Source of the DNA: Lysinibacillus odysseyi 34hs-1 = NBRC 100172
GTDB lineage: Bacteria > Bacillota > Bacilli > Bacillales_A > Planococcaceae
Assembly (NCBI RefSeq): GCF_001591965.1
Contig: NZ_BCVX01000001.1
Location: 1 to 64,000 of the forward strand
Direction: 5' to 3'
Length of the DNA stretch: 64,000 bases
A model generated the notes under the pieces. It searched no databases. It saw only the letters and a program-made list of their open reading frames with translations, and had not been told where the DNA came from. Positions 53,691-62,550 of this stretch are shown one piece after another. The position numbers and the translations under genes are program-made. How positions within the stretch are numbered: the first letter of the stretch is position 1; each line of letters opens with the position of its first letter.

Positions 53691-54524
53691 TTAAGAGAGC
53701 TTCATCCAGCGTTGAATAAAGATAGATGTGATACTGCGCAGCTTTTCATAACGGCTGGAAAACTTCAGTGTAAAGTAGAGTGTTTGCATGAAGTGAAGGA
53801 TGTTGGTCCGCGCTCTGAACCATTCCTGTGTAAAGCCAAGCTCATAGCTGTATATCTCCAGCTTATCGAATACTTGCTCGACCCATTCTACAAGGATGTC
53901 TTCTTCAAAGCCTTTTTGAATCAATCCTTCTATAATTTTGACGAAGCGGTCCTCTTCATCATCTGTATATACCCGTCCCTTCCAGAATGCCTCTTTGACC
54001 TCCTGCAAAATATAAGGGCTGTTTTTCATATCAAAATGGCAGTGCTGGATAAGTGCAGCCAACAGGTCACTTACGTGGGCGATAGAATGCGCCCATCCCT
54101 TTTCGTCATTGACGAAGCTTCGCAAATCCCGTTCGCGCGCAAGGAGTGTTAGGGCACCCTTTGTCACAGCCGCTACTAATTCTTCATCAAGCAGTTCCAG
54201 CTGGCGGTCGGCATGTAAAATAGCCGTCAGCCATAACGCCGAGAACGATCTTGTAAATACTAAATCCCCCTCTTCTTCGCCAATTCCGGCTAGTAAATAT
54301 GCTTTGCCGCTTAAGGAATGCGCAAAGCTTTTCAGCACCTCATGAGGAATCTGATCAGCCGATAATAGTTCCACGAACAACCGGTAATTGTACAAATCTC
54401 TTGTCTCACCATTAGGATGGCCAATATTTTGGAGCATCTCCTGTAGGAAATGGGGGTGCTGCTGTATGTATTCGCCCCGCTCTTCGTATGATAATGCAAG
54501 CACCTGCTCATAATTTGTTATCAA
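53691..54524 (-). CDS. DUF2785 family protein
   Basis: 277 residues, helical and soluble. RSFSALWLTAILHADRQLEL, ERDLRSFVNDEKGWAHSIAH and HVSDLLAALIQH match the DUF2785 pattern (helical repeats, conserved GWAH). The function of this family is unknown. The start is a TTG at 54524, as GGAGG lies 8-9 nt upstream; an upstream ATG at 54569 lies in the promoter-like region. It follows the VWA gene by 80 bp. Confidence 0.78.
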   Translation of the reverse strand: MITNYEQVLALSYEERGEYIQQHPHFLQEMLQNIGHPNGETRDLYNYRLFVELLSADQIPHEVLKSFAHSLSGKAYLLAGIGEEEGDLVFTRSFSALWLTAILHADRQLELLDEELVAAVTKGALTLLARERDLRSFVNDEKGWAHSIAHVSDLLAALIQHCHFDMKNSPYILQEVKEAFWKGRVYTDDEEDRFVKIIEGLIQKGFEEDILVEWVEQVFDKLEIYSYELGFTQEWFRARTNILHFMQTLYFTLKFSSRYEKLRSITSIFIQRWMKLS

Positions 54525-54604
54525 AAAAATTCCTCCTAAAACAATCGTTATTGTCATTGTAGAAGACAATGTGCGATTTTTCTAGGAGAAAGAACTAGGG
54601 TCTA

Positions 54605-56098
54605 TTAATGTAGAGTAAATACCTCTTCTGCTTCAAACAATTCATTAACTTCAATTACCTTATCTGAAAAACTATTAACAAGCTCCATATCTACCGTGTT
54701 GATCAAGTTTGTCAGTACAATGGATGTACATTCAAACTTCCGTTTCTTTTTCGCTATGTTAAAGTCTTCTATAAATCTGCTCGATAAGAAGCTGGAGCCA
54801 TCCGTCACAAATAGAATATCCGCCTCATTGAAATCACTCTTTCCTAAAATCTCAAGTGAAGCACGTAACGGTTTTTCATAATTCGTACCACCGCCGAGAA
54901 AGTGATTGCTGAATGTAATAATATCCTTTGACGAAGAGCGCCCTTTCGGAAAAATAAGAATTTCCCCAATATCACTGGCAAATGGAATAATGGCAAAATC
55001 CCGCTTTTGTCTTCGGGCAATCATTAAAAGGGCCAAACAGAATGCTTTGCTTTCTTCCATAATAGAAGTCATCGAGCTGCTTTCATCCATACAAATAATA
55101 ATGGGTCCCCGCCCTTTTCTATTTTTCCCCTTTGTATCAAAAACAAAGGTTTGCTGCTCGGCGTATCTTCTTAAAAAATCCAGCTTGGAATCCGGCATGA
55201 TGAAGTTAGCTACCTCGGTTGGCAGAAGTCTTGCTACCTCCTGTCCAAGCGTAACATCCTTACGTTCCATCGTCACCTCGTGCTTGACCTTCATGCGTTT
55301 TTTGGCAATCCGTTTGAACTTCCCTGTCATTTCGGCAATTTTCTTTAATGTATCATGCTTTTGAATATGTTCTACTAGCTGAAACTGCTCGCTCATCGGT
55401 AATTGGTCTGATTTCTTCCCATCGATTGTGCCGATTTCAAACAGTGCCTGCTTCGTTTTTTTAGTCTCTTGCTTAGTCTCCGCCAATATTTGCTGAAGCT
55501 GCTGACCTGTGATATTTTGGAATGCCTCTTGAATCGCTCGTTCTGCCTGAATTTTATCTTGCATGGCATAGGATAATTGCTTTTGGACAAATTCCCTTTG
55601 CAGCTCCGTTCGTTTTTCTTCCTGGCTGCCTGCTGCCGCAAGGTTATTCATATGACCTAACCGTGCCTTCGCCCTTTCTTCACTTCGCAGGGCACGTTGC
55701 TTCTTCAGCAGGGCTTCCTGTACTTCGGTATTATAGGAAAGCAACTCCTTCAAGCGCTCTCCCACTGCCACAGCTGTCAGGACAGCCAGTAAATCATCTG
55801 AAGCAGTGAGCGTATGCCAGCGTGCAAATTCTTCTGTCTGCAGCAGCTTCGACAGCAGTCCATACTGGGTCGGATAGCGTTCTTTTTTTCCTTGGTCAAG
55901 CTGGGGAGCGGAAGTGTAAAATGCATACCAGATATCACCGATTATATTTGTGTATCCATTGAAAATTCTTTCCCCGTCCTGACACACCTCCTGCAAAACC
56001 TGGGCAAGTTGGGCCAGCTCATTAAACCGTTCAAATTGCCGGCTTGTTTCGATCAATACTGTCTCTTCATACATCTTTCTGTCTAGTTGTTTATTCAT
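54605..56098 (-). CDS. VWA-domain protein, ViaA-like
   Basis: 497 residues. The first 320 are a long helical part with coiled-coil segments (about 130-215). The last third is a von Willebrand A domain with an intact metal site: DESSS (Asp338, Ser340, Ser342), Thr405 in GGGTN and Asp433 in VTDG. The order helical domain then VWA matches ViaA, the partner of the MoxR ATPase RavA. Pairs of this kind act as chaperones that remodel or insert metal into protein complexes; the client is unknown. It starts 84 bp after the ATPase gene with a hairpin in the gap. Confidence 0.85.
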   Translation of the reverse strand: MNKQLDRKMYEETVLIETSRQFERFNELAQLAQVLQEVCQDGERIFNGYTNIIGDIWYAFYTSAPQLDQGKKERYPTQYGLLSKLLQTEEFARWHTLTASDDLLAVLTAVAVGERLKELLSYNTEVQEALLKKQRALRSEERAKARLGHMNNLAAAGSQEEKRTELQREFVQKQLSYAMQDKIQAERAIQEAFQNITGQQLQQILAETKQETKKTKQALFEIGTIDGKKSDQLPMSEQFQLVEHIQKHDTLKKIAEMTGKFKRIAKKRMKVKHEVTMERKDVTLGQEVARLLPTEVANFIMPDSKLDFLRRYAEQQTFVFDTKGKNRKGRGPIIICMDESSSMTSIMEESKAFCLALLMIARRQKRDFAIIPFASDIGEILIFPKGRSSSKDIITFSNHFLGGGTNYEKPLRASLEILGKSDFNEADILFVTDGSSFLSSRFIEDFNIAKKKRKFECTSIVLTNLINTVDMELVNSFSDKVIEVNELFEAEEVFTLH

Positions 56099-56115
56099 TC
56101 TCTCACCTACAAAAA

Positions 56116-56137
56116 GAAGCGCTGAAAAAGGCGCTTC
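56116..56137 (-). terminator. Terminator-like hairpin inside the MoxR-VWA operon
   Basis: GAAGCGC (56116-56122) pairs with GCGCTTC (56131-56137) around 8 nt, then CTTTTTG on the minus strand. It lies between the ATPase and VWA genes and may lower expression of the downstream genes relative to the ATPase. Confidence 0.6.
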
Positions 56138-56182
56138 CGTTTTATGATTTTTCCCTTTCTCTTGGCGAACTGCTTTCGGAAG

Positions 56183-57304
56183 CTAAAAGCCAATGACTTC
56201 GCTCGTCATTTTCAGTAACCGCTGGTGCATCTCGTTCTTTAACGAGACAAGCTCTTGGCGGTTCGGCATTTGCTTATTCATTTCCTGTACTTCCATAAAT
56301 AATGTCTTTCCTTGCATCAGCAGTTCACTAAGCCTTGCACGTGCTCCCGGTGTCCGATTACTCAAAGTACTTTGAGCATGTAATACAATTACTTCAAACT
56401 CGGGAACGACCCGGTTAATAAATGTTTCCACTGTATCATGAACAATCTCATACAGAATTTCCTTTGTTTTTTCCTTTTGATCAATAGACTCCCACAGGGC
56501 ATGCTCCAAAATGGCCAAATCGGTACGGTTTACTTCAAAACGCCCATCAAGATAAGCCTTTGCACGGAGTAAGGACAGCGTTTGTTTAAAGCGGCGGTCA
56601 GAAGGGCGTATTCCTTCATCCCGCAGTTTACTGCGGATTTTAGCTAATGTTTTAAAAATAATGTCAGGAATTTGGACGGATTTCACTCGTTCCTGATGTT
56701 GAAGAAGCTCCGACAATGTCAGCTTCGGTACAATCACTTCTTTGTCATCCTTCAGCATGGAAATAAATACGTCCTCTTGCCGGATGTACTCAACCTCATA
56801 TCTTAGTAAAAATCGGTCAAATAATGCTTCTAACCCTTCCCCTTCTTCAATATATTCATTAGAAGAACCTACTAGGGTCATAAGCGGTGTCGGAATTGGG
56901 ATGCCGTTATTGTAATAAACGCGTTCATTGATCAGTGTGAGAAGCGAGTTCAAGATAGCCGAATTTGCCTTAAAAATTTCATCGATAAAAGAAAAATGGG
57001 CTTCTGGCAGCATCCCTTCCGTATTTCTTTTGTAAATCCCCTGCTCTAAATCCTTCAGTGATAGGACGCCAAATAGCTCTTCAGGGGTACTGAAAGGGGT
57101 AAGCAGGTGCTGGAAGTAGTAGGTTCCTTCCACAATTTCACCCAGCATACTTGAAAGCGCGCTTTTTCCAGTACCCGCCGGACCGATAAATAAAATATGC
57201 TGCCGGGAAAGAAGAGCTGTCATGAGCGCTTCTATCTCGGTCTCCCGGTCATAGAATTTACTGTTCAAAGCCTGTTTTATTTTTTGCAACCGCATATATG
57301 ACAT
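56183..57304 (-). CDS. MoxR-family AAA ATPase, RavA-like
   Basis: 373 residues. Walker A GPAGTGKS (41-48), the pore and insert region FSTPEELFGV (71-80), Walker B FIDEIF (106-111) and sensor 1 in TLVGSSNEY are in place. The lid and C-terminal helices follow (GIRPSDRRFKQTL carries sensor 2 Arg). It would form a hexameric ring powering the VWA partner. GGGAGAG lies about 6 nt before the ATG. It is the first gene of the minus-strand run that continues through VWA, DUF2785 and two unknown proteins. Confidence 0.9.
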   Translation of the reverse strand: MSYMRLQKIKQALNSKFYDRETEIEALMTALLSRQHILFIGPAGTGKSALSSMLGEIVEGTYYFQHLLTPFSTPEELFGVLSLKDLEQGIYKRNTEGMLPEAHFSFIDEIFKANSAILNSLLTLINERVYYNNGIPIPTPLMTLVGSSNEYIEEGEGLEALFDRFLLRYEVEYIRQEDVFISMLKDDKEVIVPKLTLSELLQHQERVKSVQIPDIIFKTLAKIRSKLRDEGIRPSDRRFKQTLSLLRAKAYLDGRFEVNRTDLAILEHALWESIDQKEKTKEILYEIVHDTVETFINRVVPEFEVIVLHAQSTLSNRTPGARARLSELLMQGKTLFMEVQEMNKQMPNRQELVSLKNEMHQRLLKMTSEVIGF

Positions 57305-57716
57305 GTTCCACTCTCCCTTCTCTTATATGTATGTACTTGTATCATCCGTTACGCCTTCGTATAATTACCGCTGTTTAATGAAACACTCAGCAGCTGACCC
57401 GCTGTACAACTCTCTTTGCCCATATTTCTGCTGCTTAGCAGGAAAACAGCGAGATGAAAAGGTGGAAATATTCTGATTTTATTTCGTACTATAACTTTTC
57501 ACTTAGAGAGCGCTTTTTAAACCTTCATCCGCTTATCTGCTGGAATTATTCTCCTCTATTTTCCCACCTGGCAGGACCACTTTGTATCGCTTTTCATAGT
57601 TGTCTTCATTTTGTCATTCTGTCACCTTTTTTATCAATATTTTTTATTAGTAGGTTAACAATTTGGTTTTTTGTGAAAATAAAGGTTAATATCACTTTCG
57701 ACAAAGGAGGGCTTTT
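57305..57716. other. Divergent promoter region between the ATPase and beta-helix genes
   Basis: The 412-bp region has no believable gene; a 108-codon plus-strand frame from 57454 lacks a ribosome site and runs into the beta-helix gene out of frame. The right end is very AT-rich and must hold the beta-helix promoter. No palindromic operator stands out. Confidence 0.5.
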
Positions 57717-59654
57717 ATGGCAATCATTAAAGTGTCTACCTCTATCTTTTCAGCAATCAAGACAATTGAGCGTGCAATGACAAAGGCAAAACGGGGCGAT
57801 GAAATTCATTTAGCGTCCGGTCAATATAAAGAGTCCATTCAGTTCCATGAAACGGTTGCGATGAAGGGGAAAAATAATAGAGATACAATAATAGAAGGGC
57901 TTTTTATCGTTCCAGAGCATACAACTATAACATTCGAGCAGCTGACGATTATCCCGACTGCCCAGTTTTTTATTGAAGGAAGGGCTGTTTTTAAAAACTG
58001 TCTTTTTCAAGGTGCCCAAACAAACGTAATTCTCTCCGTAAGCAATGGAGAAGTCGAGCTTGAAGACTGTACCATTGAGCAGGCAAAGGATGTCGGCTTG
58101 GCGTTATTTAATAAAAGTGAGGCAACGATTACAAACTGTTTGTTTAACGGAAACGGGAAATCCCATCTCTTGCTAGAAAATTCACATTTGACGATAGAGA
58201 ACAGCGAACTGACAGATGCTGTACACAGTATGTGGCTGAAGGATGAGGCGACGATAAAAAGTGTCGGAAATCACATTCATCATCACAGCGGAACGCAAAT
58301 TGTCGTACAGGAACGTTCAGCATGGATAGATTCTTCCAGCACCCTTTCCCATGGCAAAGGCAACGGCGTTTACGCAACAGGGGAATCGACCGTAACATTG
58401 CTTGGCTCATACATGCACCACCAGCAGCTGCCACAGATCTGGATGCAGGAAAGTGAGTTACATGCCAAAAATTGCACGATTGAAGATGGTGAGGAGTCGG
58501 CTATTATGCTGCGGGAGCATGCTTCTGCTGAAATTGTCAAATGCACCATTGGCAATCACAAAATTGCGAATGTGCAGGCAACGAAGGAATCTCGCCTGAA
58601 TATTGAATCCTCACAGCTGCATAGCTGCGAAGGAGTCGGTGTGCAGCTGAGGGAAAAATCGATCGCGAATTTCTTGGATACAACTTTTAAAGACCATGTA
58701 CTGTCACAGCTTTTTATTACAGAACAATCGATCGCCTCTATTAAGGGGTGTAAATTCACGGATGGAAAGCAAGTAGGTATCCTGATGGAAAAAGGCAGCA
58801 GCTGCACAATTGCAGATAGCTCCCTTGCCGGTCATCAGAATACGGCGATCACGGTAATGGAGGGAGAGCTGACAGCGCTGGATTGCGAGCTGGCGTATAA
58901 TGACGGGAACGGTATATTAGCTGTTACAAATGCAAAGGTACAGGTAGAGGGCTGCCGGATGTATGAAAATGAGATGCCGCATATTGCAGGTAAAGCGAAT
59001 GCTTCGATCACTATCCATCAAACGGAATTCTATAAAGGAAAAAGTCTGTATATAATTGACCAGTCCACCCTTACTGCCTCCGATTGCAAAATACACCAAA
59101 GTGACGGAGTGCAGATAGAGATCAGTGATCAGACAGAGGCAAACTTAACACGATGTGCCATTTCAAATGGTAAGACAAATGGCTTCAAAGTGTTACGCAA
59201 TTCACATTTAGAGCTAAATGACTGTCAAATTTCAAACCACGCCTTACCGCAAATTGTATTAAATGATAGTTCCCTTACGATGAAAAACAGCGAGCTATTA
59301 AATGGCGAGCGCAATGGATTGATTGTCGAAAATAACAGCGAAGCATATATCCAGGATTCTTTCATTACAAAGCATATTTTCCCTCAAATATGGATTGATC
59401 TTGCATCCTCGGTTGAACTAAAAGATACCCAGCTTACTGAAGGCGCTGAATCAGATATATACGTCCAGAATAAATCATCCCTTCATGCATCTAACTGCAT
59501 TATCCGGAACGACCGGTTCCAGTACAATGTGCAGGCAGTGAATTATTCAAACATTACATTAGAAGATACACTTGTAGAAAACTCTTTCGGAAAAATATTT
59601 TACAGTGAAAATAATAGTGTCATCACCCACTCTTTAGATGAGGTGAACGACTAG
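57717..59654 (+). CDS. Cytosolic beta-helix protein made of 45-residue repeats
   Basis: 645 residues without signal peptide or membrane helix. After an N-terminal cap (FSAIKTIERAMTKAKRGDEI, a pectate-lyase-like opening) it is a right-handed parallel beta-helix. From about residue 121 to 620 it consists of some eleven units of 44-46 residues, each holding two rungs. One rung has an xxGxxNGIxV pattern (for example LNGERNGLIVENNS); the other has HxxPQIW (for example KHIFPQIWID). Rungs often end in a Cys-x-Ile or Ser-x-Leu. There is no enzymatic signature. AAAGGAGGG lies 6-7 nt before the ATG. It is divergent from the MoxR-VWA run. Confidence 0.85.
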   Translation: MAIIKVSTSIFSAIKTIERAMTKAKRGDEIHLASGQYKESIQFHETVAMKGKNNRDTIIEGLFIVPEHTTITFEQLTIIPTAQFFIEGRAVFKNCLFQGAQTNVILSVSNGEVELEDCTIEQAKDVGLALFNKSEATITNCLFNGNGKSHLLLENSHLTIENSELTDAVHSMWLKDEATIKSVGNHIHHHSGTQIVVQERSAWIDSSSTLSHGKGNGVYATGESTVTLLGSYMHHQQLPQIWMQESELHAKNCTIEDGEESAIMLREHASAEIVKCTIGNHKIANVQATKESRLNIESSQLHSCEGVGVQLREKSIANFLDTTFKDHVLSQLFITEQSIASIKGCKFTDGKQVGILMEKGSSCTIADSSLAGHQNTAITVMEGELTALDCELAYNDGNGILAVTNAKVQVEGCRMYENEMPHIAGKANASITIHQTEFYKGKSLYIIDQSTLTASDCKIHQSDGVQIEISDQTEANLTRCAISNGKTNGFKVLRNSHLELNDCQISNHALPQIVLNDSSLTMKNSELLNGERNGLIVENNSEAYIQDSFITKHIFPQIWIDLASSVELKDTQLTEGAESDIYVQNKSSLHASNCIIRNDRFQYNVQAVNYSNITLEDTLVENSFGKIFYSENNSVITHSLDEVND

Positions 59655-59660
59655 TTGGTG

Positions 59661-59710
59661 AACGGATTTAGGACTGCCTGTAAAAGGAACAGTTTGCTAA
59701 ATCCGTTTTT
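59661..59710 (+). terminator. Terminator after the beta-helix gene
   Basis: AACGGATTTAG (59661-59671) pairs with CTAAATCCGTT (59697-59707), an inner ACTG/CAGT stem adds to it, and TTTTT follows. Confidence 0.88.
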
Positions 59711-59789
59711 CTAATTTTGCGACTAATGGAAAGCTATAGTCGCCCACATAAATTTATGAGAAAATAGATTGTATGAAAGGAAGATTACA

Positions 59790-60899
59790 ATGATAACAAT
59801 GCCTCAAATCACTCCAAGTTATGATCCGTGGGAAGCTTATTTAGATGTAGAAAAGCACGGTGGACTAACTTTATCCAATATTGAATTTACAACAACAACA
59901 CTCTGTAATATGCGCTGCGCCCATTGTGCAGTCGGCTATACACTACAAACAAAGGACCCCGATGCCTTACCGATCGAACTGATGTTAAAACGATTGGACG
60001 AAATACCAAACTTGAAAACCCTCTCTATTACAGGGGGTGAGCCGATGATGTCGAAGAAATCGGTGCGCGGCTATGTGCTGCCTATTTTGAAATACGCGCA
60101 CGAACGCGGCGTACGGACACAAATCAATTCAAACCTGACAATCGATGGGGACCGTTATATGGAAATTGCCCCGTATTTAGATGTTTTACATATTTCACAT
60201 AACTGGGGAACAATCGAGGAATTCGTTGAAACTGGCTTTGCGATGATGGAACGTAAACCGACGTTCGAACAGCGTGCTGCCCTCTTTCAGCGCATGATCG
60301 ATAATTCCCGGATGCTTGCGGAAAATGGTGTCATGGTATCGGCCGAGACGATGCTGAATAAAAAAACGCTGCCGTATTTGGAACATATCCATCATCAAAT
60401 CGTACATGAAATGAAATGTGCACGGCACGAGATTCACCCTATGTACCCATCAGATTTTGCCAGTGCGCTTACTTCACTTTCACTACAGGAAACACGTGAG
60501 GCAATCCATCATCTGCTCGATATTCGACACAAGGATACTTGGATGCTGTTTGGTACATTACCATTTTACCCTTGCAGTATGAATGAAGAGGATCAGCAAC
60601 TTTTAAAACGTCTCCGTGAAACGGAAAAGGTGACATTACGTAATGATCCGGACGGCCGCTCCCGACTAAATATTAATATTTTCTCCGGGGAAGTGATCGT
60701 TACGGATTTTGGCGATGCACCGCCTCTTGGCAATATTCAAACAGATACCCTGCCTGATGTGTTCGATCGATGGCTTGAGAGCGATCTGGCGAAAAGCTTG
60801 AACTGCCACTGCCCTGCCGTGAAATGCCTCGGCCCAAATGTACTCGTGAAAGACATGTATTATAAGGACGAGAAATTTATTAGCGGTTCTGTAAAATAA
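59790..60899 (+). CDS. yfkAB: YfkAB-type radical SAM protein
   Basis: 369 residues. The radical SAM cluster cysteines are in CNMRCAHC (Cys-x3-Cys-x2-Cys), with SITGGEP as the SAM-binding motif. A second cysteine set near the C-terminus, CHCPAVKC, is the CxCxxxxC motif that defines the YfkAB family; an auxiliary iron-sulphur cluster is likely. In B. subtilis the gene is split as yfkA and yfkB, while here it is one intact frame. The reaction is unknown. The ATG at 59790 has AAAGGAAG 7 nt upstream; a TTG at 59769 does not. Confidence 0.9.
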   Translation: MITMPQITPSYDPWEAYLDVEKHGGLTLSNIEFTTTTLCNMRCAHCAVGYTLQTKDPDALPIELMLKRLDEIPNLKTLSITGGEPMMSKKSVRGYVLPILKYAHERGVRTQINSNLTIDGDRYMEIAPYLDVLHISHNWGTIEEFVETGFAMMERKPTFEQRAALFQRMIDNSRMLAENGVMVSAETMLNKKTLPYLEHIHHQIVHEMKCARHEIHPMYPSDFASALTSLSLQETREAIHHLLDIRHKDTWMLFGTLPFYPCSMNEEDQQLLKRLRETEKVTLRNDPDGRSRLNINIFSGEVIVTDFGDAPPLGNIQTDTLPDVFDRWLESDLAKSLNCHCPAVKCLGPNVLVKDMYYKDEKFISGSVK

Positions 60900-60901
60900 T
60901 T

Positions 60902-60929
60902 TGAAACTTTTTCCTATGCCCTCCGTATC
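60902..60929 (+). promoter_or_regulatory. Sigma-W-type promoter of spo0M
   Basis: TGAAAC (60902-60907), 16 bp, then CGTATC (60924-60929) matches the sigma-W pattern (TGAAAC, 16-17 bp, CGTA). B. subtilis spo0M belongs to the sigma-W regulon. It begins just past the yfkAB stop. Confidence 0.75.
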
Positions 60930-60956
60930 TATAAGTAATTAGATAAGGAGGGCATA
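60915..60956. repeat. 42-bp inverted repeat covering the spo0M ribosome site
   Basis: TATGCCCTCC (60915-60924) and TATCTA (60926-60931) pair with TAGATA (60940-60945) and GGAGGGCATA (60947-60956). The right arm holds the spo0M Shine-Dalgarno sequence. A transcript from the sigma-W promoter would start inside the repeat and lose the left arm; one reading through from yfkAB would keep it and hide the site. Confidence 0.75.
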
Positions 60957-60960
60957 TAAT

Positions 60961-61731
60961 ATGTCTATTTTTAACAAAGTACTTGCAAGCGTCGGGATCG
61001 GGGCTGCAACCGTTGATACAAAACTGGATAGTTCACGCTACACGGCAGGTGATGTGATCCGTGGAAATGTGGAAATCATGGGTGGCAATGTTGAGCAAAA
61101 CATCGACGCGATTTACCTGACACTTTACACTACCTATATCCGGGAAGCGGATGATAAAAAATATACTGACCATGCAGCCATTACGAAATTTAAGGTAAAT
61201 GAGCCTTTTGTAATCGGTGCAGGTGAACGAAAATCCATTCCATTTTCCTTTAACCTTCCGTATACGACACCCGTTACATCCGGAAAAACACGCGTCTGGG
61301 TACAAACAGGTCTTGATATAAAAATGGCAGTCGACCCATCGGATAAAGACTATATTGAAGTAAAGGCAGCACCACTTGCTAACGAAGTATTACGTGCTGT
61401 GGAGGCACTTGGCTTCCGCCTGAAAAAGGTAGATTGCGAGACAGCACCAAAACGCTTCCACACACCGCACGTATTTATCCAGGAGTTTGAATTCGCAGCG
61501 ACAAACCCGGCATATAGAAGCCGCCTCGATGAATTGGAAGTCACATTCCTGAACCAATCATCCGGCAGCGTCGAAGTCCTGCTTCAAATCGACCGCCGTG
61601 CACGCGGGCTGGCAAGCTTCCTGTCAGAGGCACTTGAAATGGATGAAAGCTTTGTCCGCCTTACATTTACAGACCGGGACATTCCGATGATGCAATCGAC
61701 AATCAAACAGGCGATTGAGCGGAATATATAA
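60961..61731 (+). CDS. spo0M: Spo0M sporulation-control protein
   Basis: 256 residues. Two arrestin-like beta-sandwich domains form an N-terminal half (STYTAGDVIRGNVEI-like block at SSRYTAGDVIRGNVEIMGG) and a C-terminal half ending in helices. Spo0M is a cytosolic protein that affects entry into sporulation and cell division; the partner is not settled. GGAGGG lies 8 nt before the ATG within a hairpin. It is driven by a sigma-W-type promoter and followed by a terminator. Confidence 0.92.
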   Translation: MSIFNKVLASVGIGAATVDTKLDSSRYTAGDVIRGNVEIMGGNVEQNIDAIYLTLYTTYIREADDKKYTDHAAITKFKVNEPFVIGAGERKSIPFSFNLPYTTPVTSGKTRVWVQTGLDIKMAVDPSDKDYIEVKAAPLANEVLRAVEALGFRLKKVDCETAPKRFHTPHVFIQEFEFAATNPAYRSRLDELEVTFLNQSSGSVEVLLQIDRRARGLASFLSEALEMDESFVRLTFTDRDIPMMQSTIKQAIERNI

Positions 61732-61782
61732 TATTTGAAAAGCAGCTTCTAACTTGCATCATCTTTTCATCAAAAACATAAC

Positions 61783-61819
61783 AAGCCTTCTACTGCTTAT
61801 ACGAAGCGGCAGAAGGCTT
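61783..61819. terminator. Terminator after spo0M
   Basis: AAGCCTTCT (61783-61791) pairs with AGAAGGCTT (61811-61819), with inner GCTT/AAGC pairing. The T run after it is short. Confidence 0.7.
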
Positions 61820-61939
61820 TAATTTCATGGATTGTGCAGCATTGAATTTCCCAACTTTCTATTTATGTCTGTTAACCTCTCACTTTTTCGTTGACGATGG
61901 AAAACAAGATGATTACTTACCTATTGCGGAGGTATTGAT

Positions 61940-61966
61940 ATGTCAAAACTATTCGGTAATCCATGA
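61940..61966 (+). other. 8-codon mini-frame upstream of the DUF4362 lipoprotein
   Basis: ATG at 61940 with a strong GCGGAGGT site 5 nt upstream encodes MSKLFGNP and stops at 61964-61966, 34 bp before the lipoprotein start. A ribosome site this good over such a short frame may be a leader or a gene remnant; nothing proves its use. Confidence 0.25.
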
Positions 61967-62000
61967 AAAAATACGATAACATTTAGCGAGGTGCTGATCT

Positions 62001-62435
62001 ATGAAGAAAATATATCTATATCTTCCCCTCTTTTTCACGCTGGCCGCCTGCGGGGAAGAAAATGCTAATCCGCCAAAGACATTTTTATCCTCATTCTTTA
62101 CGCCTTCTGAACAGGATGTTGTAAATAAACATGGGAAGATTACAAATTTAACACGCTTCGAGGAATTCTTCGAAAATGTGCAGTACTCGAGGAAGGATGC
62201 TGTCCGAATCGTCGCTTATACAATTGAAGGGGATGCTATTATTACAGAACTCCAATTTGACGGCAGCACAATAGAATATATCCTTGATACAACACGGGAT
62301 GCATATGGTCAACAGGAAGTAATCACAACGAATTGTACGTCTATCGAAAAGCTTGAGACCGAAGAAACAATCGAATATCAAATAGCCGGCTGTGAAAATG
62401 AAACAGATGGAACTCTGCTAATTGTGGATCAATAA
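62001..62435 (+). CDS. DUF4362 lipoprotein
   Basis: 144 residues. The lipobox is LAAC (Cys17 lipidated). The mature part has VVNKHGKITNLTRFEEFFEN, VRIVAYTIEGDAIITELQFD and TTNCTSIEKLE, which is the DUF4362 pattern. It sits outside the membrane; function unknown. GAGGTG lies about 6 nt before the ATG. Confidence 0.82.
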   Translation: MKKIYLYLPLFFTLAACGEENANPPKTFLSSFFTPSEQDVVNKHGKITNLTRFEEFFENVQYSRKDAVRIVAYTIEGDAIITELQFDGSTIEYILDTTRDAYGQQEVITTNCTSIEKLETEETIEYQIAGCENETDGTLLIVDQ

Positions 62436-62550
62436 CTTGCATTAAAGGATATAAAAAAGGAGGCGCAGCTTTACTAGACATTCCCTCCACTTAATTTTCC
62501 CCTCTTTTTTCCATTTTTCGATTGCTTTTTCATAGCCTGTAGGTTTCTTG

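Noticed and set aside
57454-57780. 108-codon frame upstream of the beta-helix gene
   Set aside because: No ribosome site; it crosses the true start in another frame and is rich in residues typical of AT-rich noncoding DNA.
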